12,161 nt of DNA. Source: Balneolales bacterium (GTDB lineage: Bacteria; Bacteroidota; Rhodothermia; Balneolales; Natronogracilivirgulaceae). The stretch lies in NCBI GenBank assembly GCA_007133875.1, contig SLLW01000151.1, positions 1-12,161 on the forward strand. The letters run 5' to 3'. The notes below the pieces were generated by a model. That model did not search any database, was not told where the DNA came from, and was given only the letters and a program-made list of their open reading frames with translations. Both the position numbers and the translations under genes were made by a program. Below, piece after piece: positions 7,518-12,161 of this stretch (position 1 is the stretch's first letter; each line of letters opens with the position of its first letter).

Positions 7518-8348
7518 ATGAATACAATGAAAACTTATTTAAAAAAGCAGCCGGCTCTGATGGCCCCATTGGCAATTGCCGTTTTTTTATCCATGATGGT
7601 AACGGCATGTGACGACCAATTTGCCGGATCCTCCGGTGGAACCGGAACCATGGAAGTGATGCTGCATGACAATCCCGGCAATTATCAGGAAGTTTGGATC
7701 GATGTACAGCGTGTTGAAGTTAATAACCAGGAAGATGAAGGAAGCGGCTGGGTTACTATCAGTGAACCACAGGAGCGATACAACCTGCTGGAACTTATCA
7801 ACGGTGCCCAGGAAGAACTTGGAGTGGCGGAACTTGAAACAGGAACATACCGTCAGATCCGTCTTATTCTCGGTGATAACAACACGATAGTAGTTGACGA
7901 CAGTACGTACAATCTCCAGACACCCTCAGCCCAGCAATCCGGACTGAAGCTCAACATTAATGCGGAGATCCAGGAGGATATCACCTATACCCTGCACCTT
8001 GATTTTGATGTTGCTCGATCCATAGTGCAAAAAGGTCAGGCTCAAGGATCCCATCCATATCTTCTGAAACCGGTCATTCGTGCCTATGCCCAGGCCGAAA
8101 CAGGAACCATCAGTGGTGTTGTGGATCCTGCCGACTCCGACCCATGGATCTATGCCATTGCCGGTGAAGACACGGTCGCAACAACCCGGGGCGAGGAAAA
8201 TACGGGGGCATTCAAGCTGCTCGGACTTTCTGAGGATACCTACACCGTTACGGTTGAGCCAGCCAATGAAGATTATGAGCCGACTGCCATCCCCGATGTA
8301 GAGGTAACAGCCGGTGAAGATACCGATCTCGAAACCATTTCACTCTGA
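7518..8348 (+). CDS. DUF4382 domain lipoprotein
   Basis: Envelope lipoprotein of 276 aa. Residues 1-30 are a signal peptide with Lys9, Lys10, a hydrophobic core and lipobox VTA-C; Cys31 is the lipidation site, followed by DD and a Gly/Ser linker. Residues 43-190 match DUF4382 in pattern: GTMEVMLHDNPGNYQEVWID at the start, GWVTISEP, YNLLELINGA, GTYRQIRLIL, QQSGLKLN, LDFDVARSIV and the closing YLLKPVIRAY. The function of this domain is unknown. A small beta-sandwich follows at 194-276 (TGTISGVVDP, then FKLLGLSEDTYTVTVEP), resembling carboxypeptidase-regulatory-like/CnaB-type domains. The start is ATG 7518, preceded by AAAGGA eight bases upstream; an in-frame ATG at 7476 lacks a good site and would lengthen the signal peptide. 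The strong terminator after the stop marks it as the last gene of the cluster begun by the sigma factor. Confidence 0.85.
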   Translation: MNTMKTYLKKQPALMAPLAIAVFLSMMVTACDDQFAGSSGGTGTMEVMLHDNPGNYQEVWIDVQRVEVNNQEDEGSGWVTISEPQERYNLLELINGAQEELGVAELETGTYRQIRLILGDNNTIVVDDSTYNLQTPSAQQSGLKLNINAEIQEDITYTLHLDFDVARSIVQKGQAQGSHPYLLKPVIRAYAQAETGTISGVVDPADSDPWIYAIAGEDTVATTRGEENTGAFKLLGLSEDTYTVTVEPANEDYEPTAIPDVEVTAGEDTDLETISL

Positions 8349-8384
8349 CCGGGGAGCATAATCCCTGATTCTCCGGAGTAACGG

Positions 8385-8431
8385 GCCGGCACTGTTCCTG
8401 CTATATTGCAGATTATGGTGCCGGCTTTTTT
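8385..8431 (+). terminator. Rho-independent terminator after the DUF4382 gene
   Basis: A perfect 8-base stem, GCCGGCAC (8385-8392) with GTGCCGGC (8418-8425), is followed directly by six T residues (8426-8431). The loop is 25 bases. The right arm and T tract lie within the 3' end of the convergent YjbQ-family gene. On the minus strand the hairpin is not followed by a T tract, so it should act mainly on plus-strand transcripts. Confidence 0.75.
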
Positions 8432-8844
8432 CCGATTACCTGAACAACGACATGCCGGTCACGCGGTCGGTTGTCGTGATCCAGCAGGATAATCTGCTGC
8501 CATGTTCCAAGAATACATTGTCCCTCACGGATCGGTACAGTAATGCCGGGGCCCATAAATGTAGCACGGATATGCGAAAAGCCATTGTCATCGCCCCAGG
8601 TCTGCGAGTGATGCGAATGCATCTTCTCAGAGGCAAAATCCTCCAGCTTTTCTTTGATATCTTTCACCAGAGCCGGTTCATACTCCATGGTAGATATGGA
8701 AGCTGTAGATCCCACGGCAAAAATATGGCAGAAACCCTCCCCGATCCCCGTTTGTCTCAATATGGCAGAAATCTTTGAGGTAAGATCATGGATCTCGGAA
8801 AAACCATTGGTTTTGAGATGGATGTCATGAGTCTCAATTCTCAT
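8413..8844 (-). CDS. YjbQ/UPF0047 family protein
   Basis: Small single-domain cytoplasmic protein (143 aa, normal family length) of the secondary thiamine-phosphate synthase/YjbQ family. Some members show weak thiamine-phosphate synthase activity, but the physiological role is unsettled. Family motifs are intact: VGSTASISTMEYEP (44-57), the His/Asp-rich HSHHSQTWGDDNGFSHIRA (76-94), MGPGITVPI (97-105) and LGTWQQIILLDHDNRPR (112-128). The conserved His and Asp residues expected to bind metal are present. The start at 8844 has a full AGGAGG site nine bases upstream, the strongest in the window. It lies 64 bases downstream of the mannonate dehydratase gene on the same strand and could be cotranscribed with it, though no functional link is known to me. 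Its stop lies within the loop of the convergent terminator. Confidence 0.93.
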   Translation of the reverse strand: MRIETHDIHLKTNGFSEIHDLTSKISAILRQTGIGEGFCHIFAVGSTASISTMEYEPALVKDIKEKLEDFASEKMHSHHSQTWGDDNGFSHIRATFMGPGITVPIREGQCILGTWQQIILLDHDNRPRDRHVVVQVIGKKPAP

Positions 8845-8853
8845 AGAAACAGG

Positions 8854-8859
8854 CCTCCT
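8854..8859 (-). promoter_or_regulatory. Consensus Shine-Dalgarno AGGAGG of the YjbQ-family gene
   Basis: On the minus strand AGGAGG is followed by a nine-base spacer and ATG at 8844. It confirms the start. It also contrasts with the mannonate dehydratase and glutamate dehydrogenase genes, which lack an evident site. Confidence 0.75.
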
Positions 8860-8908
8860 TTCCGTTTATTTGTGTACCGGTCTTTGACCGGATTTAAAAA
8901 CCTGACGA

Positions 8909-10117
8909 CTACCAGTTGTAAATTGTTCCGTCCTCTTTCCGGTTTACGGGAAGATAAGCCGGTTCATACGGATATCCGGCTGCTTTTTCTTCATCAATAT
9001 CAACTCCCAGGCCGGGGGTATCTCCCGGATAAAAATATCCCCCCTCGAAAGAATAGTAGTGCGGAAAAACCTCATCTGTTTCGGAAGTATGGGGCATATG
9101 TTCCTGGATACCGAAATTGTTGATGGAAATATCGAAATGGAGAGCAGCCGCCATGGTGACCGGTGACAGATCAGTGGCTCCGTGACTTCCGGTGCGGACA
9201 TGGTACATTTCTGCAAATGAAGCGACCTTTTTCATGTGGCTGATACCTCCGGCATGCAACACGGTCATCCGGATATAATCGATCAGCTGTTCACGAATCA
9301 GTTCGTGTGCATCCCAGATACTGTTGAATACCTCACCCACGGCAAGCGGAGTTGTTGTGTGTTCACGAATCAATCGGAAACCTTCCTGTAACTCGGCCGG
9401 AACCGGGTCTTCGATCCAGAACAAGCGGTACGGCTCCAGGTCTTTCCCAACCCGTGCTGCTTCGATGGGAGTGAGACGGTGATGGCAATCATGCAGCAGG
9501 AGGGGTTCGTCTCCATAGACATCGCGGATACGTTGAAACAACTTGGGCACATGACGCATGTACTTTTCGGTATTCCATGCGTGTTCGGGGGGAAGGCCTT
9601 TTTCTGCAGGCTCGTATTTACCGCTGCCTTTAGGAACTCCGTATGTAGTAGAGACTCCCGGGATACCGCTCTGAGCGCGCACAGCCTTATACCCCATCTC
9701 CAGGTGCCGGCCTACTTCATCGACCGTCTGTTCGATATCCTTGCCGTTGGCATGACTGTAGACCATCACTCCGGTTCGGCTTCGGCCTCCCAGCAGATTG
9801 TAGACCGGGGTGTTGAGTGCCTTGCCCTTGATATCCCAAAGCGCCATATCGACAGCAGCAATAGCCGACATGGTTACCGGACCGCGGCGCCAGTACGCTC
9901 CTTTATAGAGATATTGCCAGATGTCTTCAATGTGTGAGGGATCCCGGCCAATCAGACAGGGGGCAACATGATCTTCAAGGTAGGAGGCAACGGCCAGCTC
10001 CCGGCCATTCAATGTCGCATCACCCACTCCGTAAATACCCTGATCAGTTTCAATTTTGAGGGTCACGAAATTTCTTCCGGGGCTGCAAACAATTACTTTT
10101 GCTTTGGTAATAATCAT
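8909..10117 (-). CDS. manD: Mannonate dehydratase, ManD type (enolase superfamily)
   Basis: Cytoplasmic Mg2+-dependent sugar-acid dehydratase of the enolase superfamily, expected to convert D-mannonate to 2-keto-3-deoxygluconate in hexuronate breakdown. At 402 aa it has the usual ManD length. The N-terminal capping domain (1-120) is followed by the modified TIM barrel. Metal ligands are Asp210 (in HDCHH), Glu236 (in WIEDPVP) and Glu262 (in VGEVF). The catalytic candidates Arg147, Tyr159 and His212, plus His312 and Glu339, fall at the numbers I recall from the characterised Novosphingobium enzyme, so the active site is complete. Ala314 (SHGATD) is the residue I recall as typical of efficient mannonate dehydratases, against Pro in weaker or gluconate-acting relatives. 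The C-terminus ends GTIYNW. No clear ribosome site precedes ATG 10117. No other uronate-pathway gene is in the window, and the neighbouring aldo/keto reductase is only a remnant. RspA-like or gluconate activity remains possible. Confidence 0.92.
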   Translation of the reverse strand: MIITKAKVIVCSPGRNFVTLKIETDQGIYGVGDATLNGRELAVASYLEDHVAPCLIGRDPSHIEDIWQYLYKGAYWRRGPVTMSAIAAVDMALWDIKGKALNTPVYNLLGGRSRTGVMVYSHANGKDIEQTVDEVGRHLEMGYKAVRAQSGIPGVSTTYGVPKGSGKYEPAEKGLPPEHAWNTEKYMRHVPKLFQRIRDVYGDEPLLLHDCHHRLTPIEAARVGKDLEPYRLFWIEDPVPAELQEGFRLIREHTTTPLAVGEVFNSIWDAHELIREQLIDYIRMTVLHAGGISHMKKVASFAEMYHVRTGSHGATDLSPVTMAAALHFDISINNFGIQEHMPHTSETDEVFPHYYSFEGGYFYPGDTPGLGVDIDEEKAAGYPYEPAYLPVNRKEDGTIYNW

Positions 10118-10188
10118 ATCGGAGTCTGTTTTTTTAAATTCGTAGTTATGGGATGTCGTAATCCATCGGCCAAAACCGGACCGCTACC

Positions 10189-10233
10189 ATGATTCACCCG
10201 GGCAAGACCGGTCTTCACATAAACACTGTTTGA
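10189..10233 (+). pseudogene. Possible N-terminal scrap of an aldo/keto reductase
   Basis: ATG at 10189 opens 14 codons reading MIHPGKTGLHINTV before TGA at 10231. GKTGLHINTV resembles the first strand of aldo/keto reductases (typically LGKTGLKVS). It lies about 60 bases before the C-terminal remnant of the same family, which suggests one decayed gene with a large internal loss. The match is very short and could be chance. Confidence 0.35.
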
Positions 10234-10292
10234 GACCCTTATTCCGTAAATAAAGAGCCGGAAACCGATATTCGGGATGTCCGGATTTGTAA

Positions 10293-10496
10293 GGTAAGAT
10301 TTCCAAAATTTATTATCGCAGAATTCTTGATCATTCGGAAGTGTCGGTCGTTATTCCCGGTGCAAGCACACCGGATCAAGCCCGTCAAAACGCAGCGATC
10401 TCATCGCTACCTCCACTTCCCGACTCCCTGCACCAGAAGTTGGCTGACTTTTACCATAATGCTGTGCACCAGCACATACTGGGCATATTAAAGTAA
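10293..10496 (+). pseudogene. C-terminal remnant of an aldo/keto reductase gene
   Basis: After an in-frame TAA at 10290-10292, the frame is open to TAA 10494-10496 (67 codons). From 10317 it reads RRILDHSEVSVVIPGASTPD, then QARQNAAISSLPPLPDSLHQ, ending LADFYHNAVHQHILGILK. This matches the conserved C-terminus of NAD(P)-dependent aldo/keto reductases, including the cofactor-binding strand VIPGA and the following TPxQxxxN helix start. Nothing upstream supplies the catalytic Asp-Tyr-Lys-His region or most of the barrel, so the gene is broken. No ATG-initiated small gene of sensible size fits the homology. It points toward the glutamate dehydrogenase gene and was probably once an independent reductase gene beside the mannonate dehydratase. 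Confidence 0.75.
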
Positions 10497-10585
10497 AATA
10501 ACATGCAATGAATAATGAAAAATCGTAAATTTATAAGCTTTTATTATTAGAGCTCCTGTTTTAATTACATTAATTATTTGACTGT

Positions 10586-11947
10586 ATGAAGAAAAAATTC
10601 AAAGCGCAGATCGACACCTTCATGGACGAGGTAAAGACGCGCAGCCCGGGAGAACCGGAATTCCATCAATCTGTTCAGGAGGTTGCCGAAACGGTCATCC
10701 CCTACATCGATAATCACCCCAAGTACAAAAATGCCAATATTTTGCACCGAATGGTCGAACCGGAACGCGTTGTCATGTTCCGGGTCCCCTGGGTTGATGA
10801 CAATGGCAAAGTTCAGGTCAATCGCGGATACCGGGTTCAGTTTAACTCGGCAATCGGACCGTATAAAGGCGGGCTGAGATTTCATCCTACTGTGAATCTC
10901 AGCGTTTTAAAGTTTCTCGGTTTTGAACAAATTTTTAAAAATGCATTGACAACCCTGCCACTCGGTGGAGCAAAGGGTGGATCAGAGTTTGATCCAAAAG
11001 GAAAATCAAATCTCGAGGTCATGCGCTTTTGCCAAAGTTTCATGACCGAGCTACAGCGACATATCAACAAATATACGGATGTGCCGGCCGGCGATATCGG
11101 AGTTGGTGCGCGCGAAATCGGGTTCCTGTTCGGACAGTACAAGCGACTGCAGAACGAATTTACAGGTGTTCTGACAGGAAAAGACCTCAACTGGGGTGGT
11201 TCGTTTATTCGCCCCGAAGCCACCGGTTATGGTACCGTTTATTTTATCGCTGAGATCCTGGACAGAAATAACGACTCGTTTGAAGGAAAAACGGTCGCTG
11301 TTTCCGGATCCGGCAATGTTGCACAGTATACGGTTGAAAAAGTGCTTGAGCTGGGCGGGAAAGTAGTCAGTGTATCGGACTCTTCCGGATGTGTTTTCAG
11401 CGAGGACGGCCTGACCCAAAAGCATCTCGAATTCATGATGGAGTTGAAAAACGAAAAGCGGGGACGCATTCATGAATTGGCGGACGCATTCAAGGAACTC
11501 ACGTTCAATGAGGGGGAATGCGCCTGGGGTCTGCCCATGAATATTGATATTGCCATTCCTTGTGCCACGCAAAATGAAATGGAAGAGGAACATGCCCAAA
11601 AACTGCTTGATCGGGGTGTGAAAATCATTGGAGAAGGTGCAAACATGCCCTGTACTACCGAAGCTGTTCACCTGTTCCAGGACAACAATGTCATTTTCGG
11701 GCCCGGTAAAGCGGTCAATGCCGGCGGTGTTGCAACATCCGGACTGGAAATGGCGCAAAACGCCCTGCGACTGAGCTGGGATCGCGAAAAGGTGGACAGC
11801 AAGCTGTTGGGTATCATGAAGAACATTCACCAACAATGTGTCACTTACGGCGAAAACGAAGACGGCTCGGTCGACTATGTTCGTGGAGCCAATTTGGCCG
11901 GCTTTGTCAAAGTCGCCGACGCCATGATGGATCAGGGCGCGGTGTAA
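10586..11947 (+). CDS. gdhA: NADP-type glutamate dehydrogenase
   Basis: Cytoplasmic hexameric-type glutamate dehydrogenase that reductively aminates 2-oxoglutarate to glutamate with ammonium, linking nitrogen assimilation to the TCA cycle. At 453 aa it is close to the E. coli GdhA length. The substrate domain (1-200) contains GPYKGGLRFHP (91-101, Lys94), LPLGGAKGGSEFDPKGK (124-140, catalytic Lys130) and PAGDIGVGAREIG (167-179, catalytic Asp170). The Rossmann domain follows, with SGSGNVAQ (240-247) as the dinucleotide loop and VSVSDSSG (261-268) at the end of the second strand, where Ser rather than an acidic-plus-Pro pattern favours NADP(H). The C-terminal segment NAGGVATSGLEMAQNA (378-393) is also typical. 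Many relatives have GGGKGG where this protein has GGAKGG. ATG 10586 is accepted from the N-terminal alignment although no Shine-Dalgarno is visible. Tandem TAA stops are followed by a strong hairpin. Confidence 0.96.
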   Translation: MKKKFKAQIDTFMDEVKTRSPGEPEFHQSVQEVAETVIPYIDNHPKYKNANILHRMVEPERVVMFRVPWVDDNGKVQVNRGYRVQFNSAIGPYKGGLRFHPTVNLSVLKFLGFEQIFKNALTTLPLGGAKGGSEFDPKGKSNLEVMRFCQSFMTELQRHINKYTDVPAGDIGVGAREIGFLFGQYKRLQNEFTGVLTGKDLNWGGSFIRPEATGYGTVYFIAEILDRNNDSFEGKTVAVSGSGNVAQYTVEKVLELGGKVVSVSDSSGCVFSEDGLTQKHLEFMMELKNEKRGRIHELADAFKELTFNEGECAWGLPMNIDIAIPCATQNEMEEEHAQKLLDRGVKIIGEGANMPCTTEAVHLFQDNNVIFGPGKAVNAGGVATSGLEMAQNALRLSWDREKVDSKLLGIMKNIHQQCVTYGENEDGSVDYVRGANLAGFVKVADAMMDQGAV

Positions 11948-11956
11948 TAAAAGCAA

Positions 11957-12003
11957 GGAGCTACCCCGGTTCGCGGTTAATCTAAACCGCGCGGGGGGGC
12001 TCC
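11957..12003. terminator. Long GC-rich hairpin between convergent genes
   Basis: Three stacked stems share one six-base loop (11979-11984): CGCGGTT (11972-11978) with AACCGCG (11985-11991), CCCCG (11963-11967) with CGGGG (11992-11996), and GGAGC (11957-11961) with GCTCC (11999-12003). Small bulges separate them. On the plus strand no T tract follows. On the minus strand the hairpin leads into CTTGCTTTTATTAC, so it looks like a terminator mainly for the gene entering from the right, and may also protect or end the glutamate dehydrogenase transcript. Confidence 0.6.
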
Positions 12004-12018
12004 GGTTGTATGAATTCC

Positions 12019-12161
12019 CTACACTTCTACCCGGTTCCAGTCCAGAAACAAATAGAGCTCCGGCTCGTCGTTCCATACGCTTTTATTCAGGTTATAAACA
12101 ACCTTCGGAACACCGAGAAATTTACCCGGTACCGATCAAGAGTATAAAATCACGTACAGTC
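12019..12161 (-). pseudogene. 3' end of an unidentified minus-strand gene, frame broken inside the window
   Basis: Reading leftward, the frame ending at TAG 12021-12019 is open for about 38 codons (from 12135) and looks coding: GKFLGVPKVVYNLNKSVWND, followed by EPELYLFLDWNRVEV. It has no ATG, GTG or TTG start and meets an in-frame TGA at 12138-12136. The neighbouring minus-strand frame reads TVRDFILLIGTG up to that point, so a single frameshift (real or a sequencing error) near 12125-12138 would join them. The tail (N-x-W-N, then L-x-L-x-D) faintly recalls the C-terminal OB domain of RecJ exonuclease, but this is too short to name. The hairpin at 11957-12003 lies just downstream. Confidence 0.45.

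Larger units (their letters stand above)
10118..10585. other. 468-base region without an intact gene
   Basis: The region between the divergent mannonate dehydratase and glutamate dehydrogenase genes holds the aldo/keto reductase remnants listed separately (10189-10233 and 10293-10496). An AT-rich stretch follows at 10494-10585 that presumably contains the glutamate dehydrogenase promoter. The mannonate dehydratase promoter must lie at its left end. No confident promoter motif, RNA gene or transposon end was seen. Confidence 0.5.

Noticed and set aside
8371-8378. CTCCGGAG palindrome as an operator or second terminator
   Set aside because: It is a single eight-base palindrome with no loop and no T tract, next to a much better terminator; probably chance.
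11051-12076. Minus-strand open frame (341 codons) opposite glutamate dehydrogenase
   Set aside because: It is antisense to an unmistakable GdhA and has no recognisable domain, so it is a shadow.
1-12161. CRISPR arrays, tRNA genes, insertion sequences, prophage genes or attachment sites
   Set aside because: No regularly spaced repeats, cloverleaf structure, transposase or integrase motifs, or terminal inverted repeats with target duplications were seen on either strand.

Overview
The window looks like a chromosomal stretch from a Gram-negative bacterium of the Bacteroidota/Rhodothermota/Balneolota type. This is an inference from gene content: a signal-peptide lipoprotein M1 peptidase, a DUF4382 lipoprotein, an ECF sigma/membrane anti-sigma pair next to an outer-membrane-like barrel, and several starts with weak or no Shine-Dalgarno. 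No rRNA or other taxonomic marker is present, so the phylum call is tentative.

Layout. Positions 1-3364 carry two minus-strand genes: an AI-2E/PerM family membrane permease that runs off the left edge, and upstream of it an M1-family zinc metallopeptidase lipoprotein. A divergent intergenic region (3365-3539) separates these from a plus-strand cluster at 3540-8348. That cluster holds an ECF sigma factor, an overlapping membrane anti-sigma-like protein ending in a glycogen-binding (CBM48/AMPK-beta-like) domain, a secreted probable beta-barrel ending in the same kind of domain, an exported helical-repeat protein of unknown function, and a DUF4382 lipoprotein. A rho-independent terminator (8385-8431) closes the cluster.

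Positions 8413-10117 hold two minus-strand genes: a YjbQ/UPF0047 protein and, upstream of it, a ManD-type mannonate dehydratase of the enolase superfamily. The 468-base gap that follows contains the C-terminal remnant of an aldo/keto reductase gene on the plus strand, with a possible N-terminal scrap. Next is a plus-strand NADP-type glutamate dehydrogenase gene, a strong GC-rich hairpin, and the 3' end of an unidentified minus-strand gene at the right edge. That last reading frame is broken inside the window.

The most interesting part is 3540-8348. A cytoplasmic sigma factor, a single-pass anti-sigma with a periplasmic carbohydrate-binding-like domain, and a barrel-like protein carrying the same domain type look like an envelope signalling unit. 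A plausible (inferred) model is sensing of an alpha-glucan or of the barrel protein itself through paired E-set/CBM48 domains, in the manner of FecI-FecR-FecA but with different modules. The mannonate dehydratase, YjbQ and glutamate dehydrogenase are ordinary metabolic genes.
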